From Pseudomonas morbosilactucae (lineage in GTDB: Bacteria > Pseudomonadota > Gammaproteobacteria > Pseudomonadales > Pseudomonadaceae): DNA of 64,000 nucleotides. The first letter of the stretch is position 1. Each line of letters starts with the position of its first letter. A program made the position numbers and the translations under genes. Of the stretch, positions 55,298-64,000 are shown in pieces. The notes below the pieces were generated by a model, which ran no database searches, was not told the DNA's origin, and was given only the letters and a program-made list of their open reading frames with translations. The stretch covers positions 1 through 64,000 of the forward strand of contig NZ_JALQCW010000030.1 of the NCBI RefSeq assembly GCF_023241715.1. Direction: 5' to 3'.

Positions 55298-55391
55298 GGC
55301 ACAGAACTCAGCAGGGGTGGGCGCGGCATGCTAAAGCACGGGCCTCGGGCTGACCAGGGTTGCCGCGCCACCCAGCGTTCCCGCTTGTGCC

Positions 55392-55610
55392 TCAGGCCTC
55401 GATCTCACCCCAGCCCGGACGGGGCGCAGGCGGTGCCACGGCCTGGACCTTGCGCCCGGTGGCCAACTCGACCCGGCGCGCCACGTCCGGGTCGTCGGCA
55501 AAGGGCAGCAGGCTGGCCTCTTCCAGGTGTTGCGGGCTGTGCCGGGCCAGGCAGTACTCGACGATCAGGTACAGGCTGGCCACCCCCAGCAGGTTGAGTA
55601 ACGCGTCCAT
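55392..55610 (-). CDS. Small CcoN4-associated protein, 72 residues
   Basis: The protein begins MDALLNLLGVASLYLIVEYC, a single membrane helix, and has a charged C-terminal tail ending GWGEIEA. It lies 24 bases downstream of the ccoN-like gene. By position and size it corresponds to the small PA4134-type protein of the P. aeruginosa ccoN4 locus. It may be an accessory subunit, but it has no recognised domain. Confidence 0.62.
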   Translation of the reverse strand: MDALLNLLGVASLYLIVEYCLARHSPQHLEEASLLPFADDPDVARRVELATGRKVQAVAPPAPRPGWGEIEA

Positions 55611-55634
55611 GTGCTTCGTTCCTCCAGGGTCGGT

Positions 55635-57062
55635 TCAGGCGATCTGCGCTTCGCTGGCGGCCAGCCGTGGGTCGGCCACGCGCACGGTGCGCCAGGTGTT
55701 GTAGGCCATCAGCAGCATGCCGCCGAGGAAGAACACGCCGCCGGTAAAGCGCACCACAAACCCCGGGTGGCTGGCCTGCAAGGCTTCGACAAAGGAGTAG
55801 GTGAGGGTGCCGTCGTCGTTGATCGCGCGCCACATCAGGCCCTGGGTGATGCCGTTGACCCACATCGAGGCAATGTAGAGCACGGTGCCGATGGTTGCCA
55901 GCCAGAAGTGCAGGTTGATCAGCGCGGTGCTGTGCATCTGCGCGCGGCCGAAGACTTTGGGGATCATGTGGTAGGTGGCGCCAAAGGTGATCATCGCCAC
56001 CCAGCCCAGGGCACCCGCGTGCACGTGGCCGATGGTCCAGTCGGTGTAGTGGGAGAGGGCGTTGACCGTCTTGATCGCCATCATCGGCCCCTCGAAGGTC
56101 GACATGCCATAGAAGGCCAGGGACAGCACCAGAAAGCGCAGGATCGGGTCGGTGCGCAATTTATGCCACGCGCCGGAGAGGGTCATCATGCCGTTGATCA
56201 TCCCGCCCCAACTCGGCGCCAGCAGGATCAGTGACATGGCCATGCCCAGGGACTGGGCCCAGTCCGGCAGCGCGGTGTAGTGCAAATGGTGCGGGCCGGC
56301 CCAGATGTACAGAGTAATCAGCGCCCAGAAGTGCACGATGGACAGCCGATAGGAATACACCGGGCGCCCGACCTGCTTGGGCACGAAGTAATACATCATG
56401 CCGAGGAAGCCGGTGGTGAGAAAAAAGCCCACCGCGTTGTGCCCGTACCACCACTGCACCATGGCGTCGGTGGCCCCGGAATACACCGGGTAGGACTTGA
56501 ACCAATCCACCGGGATCGACAGGTGATTGACCACGTGCAGCATGGCGATCACCAGGATAAAGGCGCCGAAGAACCAGTTGCCGACGTAGATGTGCTTGGT
56601 CTTGCGCTGCACCACGGTGGTGAAAAACACCACGGCGTAGGCCACCCAGACCACGGCCATCCACACCGCGCCGGTGAATTCGATCTCGGCGTATTCCTTG
56701 GTGGTGGTGTAGCCCAGGGGCAGGCTGACCAGCATGATCACGATCACCGACTGCCAGCCCCAGAAGGTGAAGGCCGCCAGGGTGTCGCTGTACAGCCGAA
56801 CCTGGCAGGTGCGCTGCACCGCGTAGTAGCTGGCGGCGAACTGGGCGCTGCCGGCAAAGCCGAAAATCACCAGGCTGGTGTGCAGCGGGCGCAAGCGGCC
56901 GAAGGTGGTCCAGGGCAGGTCCAGGTTCATCTCGGGCCACACCAGTTGCGAGGCGATCCATACGCCCATGGCCATGCCGATCACGCCCCAGACCACGGTG
57001 GCCACGACGAATTGGCGCACCACCTTGTAGTTGTAGGCCTGTCCGATTGTTGCTGTGTTCAT
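55635..57062 (-). CDS. ccoN4: Orphan cbb3-type cytochrome oxidase subunit I (CcoN4-like)
   Basis: This 475-residue haem-copper oxidase catalytic subunit has about twelve helices. Conserved histidine segments include [60 protein letters not shown] and [20 protein letters not shown]. The gene is not followed by ccoO, ccoQ or ccoP, so it is an orphan isoform that must use subunits encoded elsewhere. In P. aeruginosa the equivalent CcoN4 gives cyanide-tolerant cbb3 forms. ATG 57062 begins [20 protein letters not shown]. Confidence 0.9.
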   Translation of the reverse strand: MNTATIGQAYNYKVVRQFVVATVVWGVIGMAMGVWIASQLVWPEMNLDLPWTTFGRLRPLHTSLVIFGFAGSAQFAASYYAVQRTCQVRLYSDTLAAFTFWGWQSVIVIMLVSLPLGYTTTKEYAEIEFTGAVWMAVVWVAYAVVFFTTVVQRKTKHIYVGNWFFGAFILVIAMLHVVNHLSIPVDWFKSYPVYSGATDAMVQWWYGHNAVGFFLTTGFLGMMYYFVPKQVGRPVYSYRLSIVHFWALITLYIWAGPHHLHYTALPDWAQSLGMAMSLILLAPSWGGMINGMMTLSGAWHKLRTDPILRFLVLSLAFYGMSTFEGPMMAIKTVNALSHYTDWTIGHVHAGALGWVAMITFGATYHMIPKVFGRAQMHSTALINLHFWLATIGTVLYIASMWVNGITQGLMWRAINDDGTLTYSFVEALQASHPGFVVRFTGGVFFLGGMLLMAYNTWRTVRVADPRLAASEAQIA

Positions 57063-57172
57063 GGTCAATGCTTCCACGGTTGCGAAGTCTTGCCAGGCCA
57101 CCCGGTCTGGCACGAGGCGCACTGTAGAAAGCCGGGCAAAAACAAAACAGGCTCAGAAAAACGGCATTAATG

Positions 57173-57185
57173 CGGATCAGATCCG
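57173..57185. promoter_or_regulatory. Candidate operator palindrome in the ccoN4/nirA divergent region
   Basis: CGGATC-A-GATCCG is a perfect 13-nt palindrome in the 265-base intergenic region between the two divergent starts. A second short inverted repeat (cacctg ... caggtg) lies at 57251-57267. No clear ANR (FNR-type) box was found. The regulator is unknown. Confidence 0.35.
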
Positions 57186-57327
57186 TGGCCTGTTCACAGC
57201 TGTGGGGCAGTGTCTGATATGGTTTTTTCGTCTTTACCTGAATCTGTAACCACCTGAGCCGCAGGTGCATAGTCGCCCCCTCGTACAACGCGCCGCAGAG
57301 CACGATCAGCACTGATGAGGTAGGCCC

Positions 57328-59001
57328 ATGTATCAATACGACGACTATGACCGCGCCCTGGTCTTTGAACGGGTGGCGCAGTTTCGCGATCAGGTCGAAC
57401 GCTTCCAGGCGGGGCAACTGAGTGAGGAAGAGTTCTTGCCGCTGCGCCTGCAGAACGGCCTGTACATGCAAAAGCATGCCTACATGCTGCGGGTGGCGAT
57501 CCCCTACGGCACCCTGAGCGCCACGCAGATGCGCACCCTGGCCGGCATCGCCCGGGACTACGACCGTGGTTACGGGCACTTCACCACCCGGCAGAACCTG
57601 CAGTTCAACTGGATCGAACTGGACCAGGTGCCGGACATCCTCGAGCGCCTGGCCCAGGTGCAGATGCACGCCATCCAGACCTCCGGCAACTGCGTGCGCA
57701 ACATCACCACTGAAGCCTTCGCCGGGGTCGCCGCCGATGAGTTGCTGGACCCGCGCCCCCTGGCCGAGATCCTGCGCCAGTGGTCGACCATCAACCCGGA
57801 ATTTCTCTTCCTGCCGCGCAAATTCAAGATCGCCATCTGCTCCGCCGAGCAGGACCGGGCGGCGATCATGATGCACGACATCGGCCTCTATCTTTACCGC
57901 GACGCCGAGGGCCAGATGCTGCTGCGGATGATGGTCGGCGGCGGCCTGGGGCGCACGCCGATCCTCGGTTTGCAGATCCGTGAAGGCTTGCCCTGGCAGC
58001 ACTTGCTGTCCTACGTCGAGGCGGTGTTGCGGGTCTACAACCGGCACGGCCGGCGCGACAACAAGTACAAGGCGCGGATCAAGATCCTGGTCAAGGCCCT
58101 GGGCATCGAGGCCTTTGCCGCGGAAGTGGAGGAGGAGTGGCAGCACCTCAAGGACGGCCCGGCCCAGCTCACCGACGACGAGTACCGGCGCGTGGCCGAT
58201 GCCTTTGTGATGCCGGTCTACCAACGCCTGTCCGACACTGACCTGGAGTACGGCAGCCGCCTGGCTGAGCACCCGGACTTTGCCCGCTGGGTGGCGCGCA
58301 ACGTGCAGTCGCACAAGGTGCCGGGCTACGTCAGCGTGGTGCTGTCCACCAAGCCCGGCATCAGCGCGCCACCGGGGGACGTCAGCGCCGAGCAGATGGA
58401 CGCGGTGGCCGACTGGTCCGAGCAGTTCGGTTTTGGCGAAATCCGCATCGCCCATGAGCAGAACATCGTCTTGCCCGACGTGCCCAAGTCGAGGCTGTTC
58501 GCCTTGTGGCAGCAGGCTTGCGAACAGGGCCTGGGCAGCGCCAACGTCGGTTTACTGACCGACATCATCGCTTGCCCCGGCGGCGACTTCTGCGCCCTGG
58601 CCAACGCCAAGTCGATCCCCATCGCCCAGGCCATCCAGCAGCGCTTTGACAACCTGGATTACCTCCACGACCTGGGGGACATCAGCCTGAACATCTCCGG
58701 CTGCATCAACGCCTGCGGTCATCATCACATCGGCAATATCGGCATCCTCGGCGTCGATAAAAACGGCAGCGAGTGGTACCAGGTCACCCTCGGCGGCGCC
58801 CAGGGCAAGGCCAGCAGCCTGGGCAAAGTGATAGGGCCGTCTTTCAGCGCGGCGCAAATCCCCCAGGTGATCGAGCGCATCATCGGCACCTTTGTCCGCT
58901 ACCGGGAAAGCGACGAGCTGTTTATCGACACCCTGCAGCGCATCGGCCTGGAGCCGTTCAAGGAGCGGGTCTACCCCAAGGCGCTGGAGGCTTCGGCATG
59001 A
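57328..59001 (+). CDS. Nitrite/sulfite reductase, siroheme and 4Fe-4S (NirA/CysI-like)
   Basis: This 557-residue siroheme-dependent reductase catalyses six-electron reduction of nitrite or sulfite. N-terminal motifs include GHFTTRQNLQFNWIEL and TSGNCVRNITTEAFAG. The Fe-S/siroheme cysteine pairs are ACPGGDFCALA (C-x5-C) and SGCINACGHHHIGNIG (C-x3-C). The linked DUF934 gene is usual for CysI-type enzymes, but the divergent ccoN4 gene matches the P. aeruginosa PA4130 setting, which responds to cyanide. Substrate preference is therefore open. The start is ATG 57328 after GAGGTAGG. Confidence 0.9.
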   Translation: MYQYDDYDRALVFERVAQFRDQVERFQAGQLSEEEFLPLRLQNGLYMQKHAYMLRVAIPYGTLSATQMRTLAGIARDYDRGYGHFTTRQNLQFNWIELDQVPDILERLAQVQMHAIQTSGNCVRNITTEAFAGVAADELLDPRPLAEILRQWSTINPEFLFLPRKFKIAICSAEQDRAAIMMHDIGLYLYRDAEGQMLLRMMVGGGLGRTPILGLQIREGLPWQHLLSYVEAVLRVYNRHGRRDNKYKARIKILVKALGIEAFAAEVEEEWQHLKDGPAQLTDDEYRRVADAFVMPVYQRLSDTDLEYGSRLAEHPDFARWVARNVQSHKVPGYVSVVLSTKPGISAPPGDVSAEQMDAVADWSEQFGFGEIRIAHEQNIVLPDVPKSRLFALWQQACEQGLGSANVGLLTDIIACPGGDFCALANAKSIPIAQAIQQRFDNLDYLHDLGDISLNISGCINACGHHHIGNIGILGVDKNGSEWYQVTLGGAQGKASSLGKVIGPSFSAAQIPQVIERIIGTFVRYRESDELFIDTLQRIGLEPFKERVYPKALEASA

Positions 59002-59516
59002 ACAACCTGTTGCGCATACAGGACGGCGCCGCCACGCGGGTCGAGGATGACCCCTGGACCCTGGTTCGCGAGCGGCCAAACGATGAGCAGAGCGAGCTGC
59101 CGGGTGAACTGCCCGGGGGCCCGCTGATCCTGCCCCTGGCCCTGTGGCTGCAGCGCCGCATCGAGCAGCATCCGGCACGGGACGGTGTGTGGCTGGGGCC
59201 CGACGATGAGGTGGAACGCCTCACGCCCTGGTTCGAGCAGGCGGCGCTGATCGCCCTGGACTTCCCCAGCTTTCGCGACGGCCGCGCCTACAGCCAGGCC
59301 TATCTGCTGCGTACGCGCCTGGGCTGGAGCGGCGAGCTGCGGGCCATTGGTGATGTGCTGCGGGACCAACTCAGCCATATGCGCCAATGCGGTTTCGACA
59401 GTTTTGCGGTGCGCGCCGACAAGTGCGCCGACGACGCCCTCAAGGGCCTGGCCGGCATGAGCGTGCTTTACGGCCGTTCGGTGATCGAACCCAGGCCGTT
59501 GTTCCGCCGGCGTTGA
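58998..59516 (+). CDS. DUF934 protein
   Basis: This 172-residue protein has the DUF934 core: ALDFPSFRDGRAYSQAYLLR, then LGWSGELRAIGDVLRDQLSH and MRQCGFDSFAVR. DUF934 genes accompany sulfite or nitrite reductases and are thought to help supply or assemble siroheme or electron input; the biochemical role is unsettled. The start overlaps the reductase stop (ATGA). It corresponds to the PA4129 gene of the ccoN4 locus or to a cysI partner. Confidence 0.88.
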   Translation: MNNLLRIQDGAATRVEDDPWTLVRERPNDEQSELPGELPGGPLILPLALWLQRRIEQHPARDGVWLGPDDEVERLTPWFEQAALIALDFPSFRDGRAYSQAYLLRTRLGWSGELRAIGDVLRDQLSHMRQCGFDSFAVRADKCADDALKGLAGMSVLYGRSVIEPRPLFRRR

Positions 59517-59613
59517 GCCCGCGTCACAGCCCATACCCCGCAATGATGTCATTTTGCTATATTGGCGCCCGGCCGAAGGACGGCCGCGTGCAAGACACAT
59601 AGGGAAATGAGGG

Positions 59614-60588
59614 ATGGCTGTGACGTTCGGTAAAAAAATACTCTGCTTGCTATCGCTCTCGGTGCTGCTGGCGCTGTGGGGCGGCTACTTCTACCTCTAC
59701 AGCGAAGTCGAAGACGGTCGCCTGGGGAGCTTTTTTGACAGTGGCGCGTCCTGCGGTCACCCGTTGCCCAGTGACCAGCAGTTTTTCAAGAAGGACCACC
59801 TGGCATTGTTCCTGAGCAACACCGCCCAAGGCACCTTCTCGCTGTCGGGCGTGGTCAATGTCTCCGAACGCACCTTCAACCGCTACGAGCTGGGCAAATA
59901 TGAATTGCGCCTGCGGCTCGAGCGCCTGCAAACCTCAGCGTCCGACGTGCTGCTGATCCCGGAAGAGGTCAGGCTCAAGCCGCTGATCCGCAACTTCGCC
60001 GGCCCCAACCGCAATGCCAGCAGTGAACTGGAGCCGCGGGCGATCCGCTTGGCCGGTAAGGCCACGGCCTTTCCCTTCGACACCTATCAATACGGCTACC
60101 GCCCGGTGCTGTACATCCTCAAGGGCAACGAGCAGATCGACCTGAAGTTCCGCCACGTGACCACCACCACGGACCTGTCGAACAGCTTCACCGCCACCCA
60201 GAAGCACTCGCCGCTGGCCTACTTCAACGGCAACCACAGCGGCCTGGCCGAAAGCGACTATCCGCCCTACAGCAACCAGGAATGCGCCCTGACCATCGAG
60301 CGTAAAAGCTCGATCAAGTGGATGGTGTTCTTGCTGCTGTTGGTGATTTGCCTGCCGCTGTTGCATGCCTGCTATCGCGACGAGCCGGCCATCGACTTCC
60401 TCGCGACCCTGCTCGGCGTAGCGGCGATCCGCGTGTTCCTGGTGGGGCCGCTGAACGACTTCCAGCTGTATGGCATCGACTTCGCGTTTGGCGCGGTGCT
60501 GATCCTGGTGGGCACCGTCTCCCTGCTCAAGGCCATGCGCATCAGCACCCTGCGTGATCGGGCGGCACGAACGGGGTCGACGTGGTGA
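59614..60588 (+). CDS. Integral membrane protein, DUF4436-like
   Basis: This 324-residue protein has an N-terminal helix (KKILCLLSLSVLLALWGGYF) and a periplasmic region of about 200 residues. Three C-terminal helices follow (IKWMVFLLLLVICLPLLHAC, LATLLGVAAIRVFLVG, DFAFGAVLILVGTVSLLKAM). The arrangement resembles DUF4436 proteins, which have no known function. It stands alone between the reductase operon and the DUF3313 lipoprotein gene. Confidence 0.68.
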   Translation: MAVTFGKKILCLLSLSVLLALWGGYFYLYSEVEDGRLGSFFDSGASCGHPLPSDQQFFKKDHLALFLSNTAQGTFSLSGVVNVSERTFNRYELGKYELRLRLERLQTSASDVLLIPEEVRLKPLIRNFAGPNRNASSELEPRAIRLAGKATAFPFDTYQYGYRPVLYILKGNEQIDLKFRHVTTTTDLSNSFTATQKHSPLAYFNGNHSGLAESDYPPYSNQECALTIERKSSIKWMVFLLLLVICLPLLHACYRDEPAIDFLATLLGVAAIRVFLVGPLNDFQLYGIDFAFGAVLILVGTVSLLKAMRISTLRDRAARTGSTW

Positions 60589-60730
60589 AACATTGGCCAG
60601 ATGGATGCTGTGAGTGACTGCACAGGCACGGATAAAGGTTGGCTTGCAAGGGCGCAAACCGTCGAGCTTTGGCTATACCTGTAACTCCCCCCCAGCCAGT
60701 CCTTGGCTGCTTCAGCGACAGGAGTTATCT

Positions 60731-61402
60731 ATGAAGCTTGCATTGACGTTAAGCGCGCTATGCCTCACCACCCTCGGGGTCACTGGGTGTTCCAGTAACC
60801 TGACTCAGCCTGATGAGTATTCAGGCTTTCTAAAGGACTACAGCCTGCTCAAGGAGGCCAAGTCGCCTTCCGGGGTGGAAGTGATGCGTTGGGTCGACCC
60901 CAAGCTCAACATCAAGCAGTTCACCAGCGTGTACATCGAGCCCACCCAGTTCTATCCTCAGCCCCAGCCCACGGCCAAGATCCCTCAGTCCACCTTGTCG
61001 GGCATCACCCGTTATTACGACCAGGCGCTGCAACGGGAGCTGAGCAAATCCCTGCCGCTGGCCCAAGGCCCGGGGCCGGGCGTGATCGTGGTGCGGGCGG
61101 CGATTACCGCGGTCAGCAGCAAGACCGAAGGCCTCAAACCCTATGAAGTGGTGCCCATCGCCTTGGTGGCAGCCGCAGTGAGCACCGCCAGCGGCATCCG
61201 CGACCAGGAAACCACACTGGCCACTGAAGCGGTATTTCTCAATGGCAGCAGTAATGCGGTGCTGGCTCAGGTGGTGCGAAAGGGCACCGGCAAGCCTCTG
61301 GAGAACGACAGCCAGGTGCTCCAGGCCAATGACGTGAAAAGTGTGATTGATGGTTGGGCGTCGGACCTTCATCAGTCCTATCTCAAGCTCAAGAATCACT
61401 AA
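60731..61402 (+). CDS. DUF3313 lipoprotein
   Basis: This 223-residue lipoprotein begins MKLALTLSALCLTTLGVTGC with Cys20 as the lipidation site. The DUF3313 core includes YSGFLKDYSLLKEAKSPSGV, YIEPTQFYPQPQPTAKIPQS and VVRAAITAVSSKTEG. It is presumably an outer-membrane-facing protein of unknown role. The strong ribosome site ACAGGAG precedes ATG 60731. Confidence 0.85.
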   Translation: MKLALTLSALCLTTLGVTGCSSNLTQPDEYSGFLKDYSLLKEAKSPSGVEVMRWVDPKLNIKQFTSVYIEPTQFYPQPQPTAKIPQSTLSGITRYYDQALQRELSKSLPLAQGPGPGVIVVRAAITAVSSKTEGLKPYEVVPIALVAAAVSTASGIRDQETTLATEAVFLNGSSNAVLAQVVRKGTGKPLENDSQVLQANDVKSVIDGWASDLHQSYLKLKNH

Positions 61403-61706
61403 GGTCGGCGTGGGGTCAGTGTGGGTCAAGGAGGGCAACCCAGGCGGCGGGCGTACCGTTGCCAGGGTGGCCTTTCTGGTGGTTGCGGGCAGGAAGCGCC
61501 GGGCAAGGTGGCAAACTCGAGGCACCTCGGGGATGTATCGGGTTAATGCACTATTTGACTATTTCATGGTTTTTTGTAAGGTTTAGTTAATGTAATTTCT
61601 AGAATAATAAAAATCGTTATAAATCATTGTTCTGTGATTATTTTATAAGGTTAATTATTGGATTTTTGGCCGCTATTCACGGTCAATTCATGGAGGGCGG
61701 CTGTTC
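61403..61706. other. Intergenic region, 3' half strongly AT-rich
   Basis: No gene is evident. The segment from about 61540 to 61680 is markedly AT-rich (for example taatttctagaataataaaa), unlike its GC-rich surroundings. It presumably carries the promoter of the following SRPBCC gene. Confidence 0.45.
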
Positions 61707-62150
61707 ATGCCCGTTGTCGAGCGCACCACTTTCATTGCCAATCGCAGCCCCGAGCAGGTGCTGGACTTCTGTCTGGAGGGGGTCAACTTTCCGAAGATTT
61801 TTCCGGAGCGGGTCACGCCATTGGGTGACTTGGATTTGAACAATTTGCGCATCAGCGCCGGGCGCGAATTTCGCTTCCGGCACTGGATGTTCGGCTGCAT
61901 TCCGGCCAACTGGACGGTGGTGATTCGTGAGGTCAGCGACAGCCATTTCGTCGACGAGATGCTCAAGGGGCCGTTGCGGGCCTTTCGCCATGAGCATCGG
62001 GTGGCCCCAGCCGAAGGCGGCGCCCTGTACACCGATCGGGTGACGTATGCGGCCCTGGGCGGTGCGCCGCTGGAGTGGTTGCTGGTTGACCGCTACATGG
62101 CGCGTATCTTCGATGCCCGCCATCGCAACATGTTGCGCCTGCTTGGCTGA
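61707..62150 (+). CDS. SRPBCC (polyketide cyclase/START-like) family protein
   Basis: This 147-residue protein begins MPVVERTTFIANRSPEQVLD. It carries the helix-grip pattern of the SRPBCC superfamily, including FPKIFPERVTPLGDLDLNNL and GREFRFRHWMFGCIPANWTV, ending LVDRYMARIFDARHRNMLRL. The fold forms a hydrophobic ligand pocket. No catalytic residues can be named and the ligand is unknown. Confidence 0.75.
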   Translation: MPVVERTTFIANRSPEQVLDFCLEGVNFPKIFPERVTPLGDLDLNNLRISAGREFRFRHWMFGCIPANWTVVIREVSDSHFVDEMLKGPLRAFRHEHRVAPAEGGALYTDRVTYAALGGAPLEWLLVDRYMARIFDARHRNMLRLLG

Positions 62151-62349
62151 GTGGCGGGCGGCGTGTGGCGGTCCAGGGGGTTGCCCCAGAGCGCTCTAGA
62201 CGGTGGCTGTGGGCGCGACAACCCTGGCGCCCTGGTTGTATGACAATTTGCGTTTGACCGTAGGTCGGCAGGCCGTTTCGTGTTTAACTTCGGCCTCTGG
62301 AAAATTCTTCATTGCTGTTCAATAACAACCGCTTAAAAGGACTCCGTTC

Positions 62350-62850
62350 ATGGCTCAAGTCACTCTTAAAGGCAACCCGGTACAAGTCAACGGCCAACTG
62401 CCACAAGCCGGTGCCCAGGCGCCTGCTTTCTCCCTGGTGGGCGCTGGCCTGGCCGACGTTACCCTGGGCAGCTTTGCCGGCAAGCGCAAAGTGCTGAACA
62501 TTTTCCCAAGCGTCGACACCCCGACCTGCGCCACCTCGGTACGCAAGTTCAACGCCCAGGCCAATGAACTGGCCAACACCGTGGTGCTGTGCATCTCGGC
62601 TGACCTGCCGTTCGCCCAGGCCCGTTTCTGCGGCGCCGAAGGCCTGGAAAACGTCCTCAACCTGTCCACCCTGCGTGGCCGTGAGTTCATCGAAAACTAC
62701 GGCGTGGCCATTGCCGACGGCCCACTGGCCGGCCTGACCGCTCGTGCCGTGGTTGTCCTGGACGAAAACGACAAGGTCCTGCACAGCGAACTGGTCAAGG
62801 AAATTGCCGAGGAGCCGAACTACGACGCGGCCCTGGCCGTCCTCAAGTAA
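62350..62850 (+). CDS. tpx: Thiol peroxidase Tpx
   Basis: Tpx is a thioredoxin-dependent 2-Cys peroxiredoxin that reduces hydrogen peroxide and alkyl hydroperoxides; in E. coli it acts in the periplasmic fraction. The 166-residue product has the peroxidatic motif [11 protein letters not shown] with Cys60 and the resolving Cys94 in [12 protein letters not shown]. The length and cysteine spacing match the family. It is monocistronic, with a hairpin after the stop. The ribosome site AAAAGGA precedes ATG 62350. Confidence 0.96.
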   Translation: MAQVTLKGNPVQVNGQLPQAGAQAPAFSLVGAGLADVTLGSFAGKRKVLNIFPSVDTPTCATSVRKFNAQANELANTVVLCISADLPFAQARFCGAEGLENVLNLSTLRGREFIENYGVAIADGPLAGLTARAVVVLDENDKVLHSELVKEIAEEPNYDAALAVLK

Positions 62851-62869
62851 TAGCGCTGCCTGCATCGAC

Positions 62870-62895
62870 GCCTGGCCCTGCCCAGGCCGTTTTTA
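62870..62895 (+). terminator. Rho-independent terminator of tpx
   Basis: A GC-rich stem (gcctggc ... gcccaggc) is followed by gtttttattt, about 20 bases past the tpx stop codon. Confidence 0.75.
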
Positions 62896-63025
62896 TTTGT
62901 GCCTCAGTGGTTTAGCTGGGGATGTAAAACGTCAGTCGAAGGTAAATTGCCGGTAAAGGCGCTTTGCTAATGCGTCGCCGTTGCTTATCTTTCAGCCTTC
63001 CTAAAAGAAGACCCCCACGCGCCCA

Positions 63026-64000
63026 ATGGTTGATCATCCCATGCAATCTTCTGCCTCCCGCAACCCTCGTCGCTGGCTGTTCGGCCTGCTTGTCCTGTTG
63101 GTCATCGCTGGCCTGTGCTGGAAATTCTGGCCGGCATCGAGCAGTCACAACCAGGCCGCAGAGCAGAAGGCCAGCGCCGGGCACACCGGTCGCAGCGGCA
63201 TGATGCGCCCCGGGTTTGGCGGGTCTTCGGGGCCGATCCCGGTGCGGGTGGCCGCCGTCACCCAAGGCGACTTCCCGCTGTATTACAAGGCCCTGGGCAC
63301 CGTGACGGCCTTGAACACCATCAATGTGCGCAGCCGGGTGGGCGGCGAGCTGGTCAAGGTCAATTTCGAAGAAGGGCAGATGGTCAAGGCCGGTGACTTG
63401 CTGGCGCAGATCGACCCGCGCCCTTACCAGAACGCCTTGCTCCAGGCCGAAGGCACCCTGCTGCAAAACCAGGCCCAACTGAAAAACGCCCAGGTCGACC
63501 TTGAGCGCTATCGCGGCCTGTACGCCCAGGACAGCATCGCCAAACAGACCCTGGACACCGCCGTCGCGCTGGTGGGCCAGTACCAGGGCACGGTCAAGAC
63601 CAACCAGGCGGCGGTCAATGACGCCAAGCTCAACCTGGAATTCACCCAGATTCGCGCACCGATCGCCGGGCGCCTGGGCCTGCGGCAACTGGACGTGGGC
63701 AACCTGGTGTCGGCCAACGACACCACGGCCCTGGTGATCATCACCCAGACCCAGCCCATCAGCGTGGCCTTCACCCTGCCGGAAAACAGCCTGAACCGGG
63801 TGCTGGAACGCTACCGCAGCGGTGCCAAATTGCCGGTGCAAGCCTGGGACCGTGGCGATACCCAGTTGCAGGCCACGGGCGTGCTGCAGAGCCTGGACAA
63901 CCAGATCGACATCACCACCGGCACCCTGAAGTTCAAGGCGCGCTACGAGAACCGTGACCAGAGCCTGTTCCCCAACCAGTTCGTCAATGTGCGGCTGCTG
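63026..64000 (+). CDS. mdtA: MdtA-like RND efflux membrane-fusion protein, 3' truncated by window edge
   Basis: This is the first 325 codons of a periplasmic adaptor (MdtA/AcrA type) that links an RND pump to an outer-membrane channel. There is an N-terminal membrane anchor (RRWLFGLLVLLVIAGLCWKF) and a Gly/Met-rich linker. The lipoyl/barrel core includes VRVAAVTQGDFPLYYKALGT, VNVRSRVGGELVKVNFEEGQ-like segments and TQIRAPIAGRLGLRQLDVGN. ATG 63026 is used; ATG 63041 is an equally plausible start. The pump genes (MdtBC-like) would lie beyond the window. Confidence 0.88.
   Translation, partial: MVDHPMQSSASRNPRRWLFGLLVLLVIAGLCWKFWPASSSHNQAAEQKASAGHTGRSGMMRPGFGGSSGPIPVRVAAVTQGDFPLYYKALGTVTALNTINVRSRVGGELVKVNFEEGQMVKAGDLLAQIDPRPYQNALLQAEGTLLQNQAQLKNAQVDLERYRGLYAQDSIAKQTLDTAVALVGQYQGTVKTNQAAVNDAKLNLEFTQIRAPIAGRLGLRQLDVGNLVSANDTTALVIITQTQPISVAFTLPENSLNRVLERYRSGAKLPVQAWDRGDTQLQATGVLQSLDNQIDITTGTLKFKARYENRDQSLFPNQFVNVRLL

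Noticed and set aside
57121..57327. ANR/FNR box (TTGAT-N4-ATCAA) for the ccoN4/nirA promoters
   Set aside because: No acceptable match was found by reading the intergenic region on both strands.
56161..58455. Long minus-strand frame spanning the ccoN4/nirA divergent region
   Set aside because: It crosses two real genes in the wrong frame and would cover their promoters; its composition is that of a shadow.
62912..63841. 309-codon minus-strand frame opposite the MdtA-like gene
   Set aside because: The plus strand has clear membrane-fusion protein domains; this is its antisense shadow.

Overview
The window is chromosomal DNA of a GC-rich gammaproteobacterium, almost certainly a Pseudomonas of the fluorescens group. 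The evidence is a GdhB-type 180-kDa glutamate dehydrogenase, pepN linked to NAD kinase and YeaC/DUF2797 genes, paired GTAGGAGCTGGCTTGCCAGC-type REP palindromes, an orphan ccoN4-type oxidase subunit next to a siroheme reductase, and many small Pseudomonas-restricted proteins. No replication origin, rRNA operon, CRISPR array or intact insertion sequence was seen. One tRNA gene, tRNA-Gln(TTG), is present.

Layout. 1-2.4 kb: the end of a MacB-type export pump (cut by the window edge and frameshifted) facing a LuxR-type regulator, an arrangement typical of the end of a cyclic lipopeptide cluster. 2.6-10.2 kb: a DUF1853 protein, then a tightly coupled operon of NAD kinase, a metallophosphatase, a GlpG-like rhomboid protease, YeaC, a DUF2797 zinc protein and aminopeptidase N. 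10.2-14.2 kb: REP array, a promoter, then a secreted YCF48-like beta-propeller and an RND/MMPL transporter. 14.3-16.8 kb: a small protein, a frameshifted beta-propeller lactonase, three very small envelope or secreted proteins and a striking 72-nt palindrome. 16.8-22.3 kb: sbcD-sbcC-gst, coupled by 4-nt overlaps. 22.4-29.3 kb: the moxR-DUF58-DUF4381-batA-batB-batD operon. 30.4-35.3 kb: gdhB with a strong terminator.

35.4-54.9 kb is accessory in character. It holds tRNA-Gln, several proteins resembling toxin-immunity families (DUF3806, Imm22-like, SUFU-like, DUF5071, SUKH/SMI1, DUF4279), a Sel1/TonB-like lipoprotein, a HIT-like protein and an OsmC-YcaO fusion. It also holds a VOC protein, a membrane methyltransferase-like protein, RDD, a FAD monooxygenase and an Asp/Glu racemase. 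Decayed phage or integrase remnants and imperfect palindromic repeats lie at 46-50 kb. No large toxin gene accompanies the immunity-like genes.

54.9-64 kb: a lipoprotein, then a divergent respiratory module (ccoN4-like oxidase subunit plus a small partner on one side, NirA/CysI-like reductase plus DUF934 on the other) resembling the cyanide-responsive PA4129-PA4134 region of P. aeruginosa. After it come a membrane protein, a DUF3313 lipoprotein, an SRPBCC protein behind an AT-rich leader, thiol peroxidase, and the start of an MdtA-like RND membrane-fusion protein cut by the window end.

Four genes (macB, lactonase, SUKH and a phage-like coiled-coil gene) are each broken in a way that one extra base would repair. 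That pattern suggests either residual single-base deletion errors in the assembly or independent decay.
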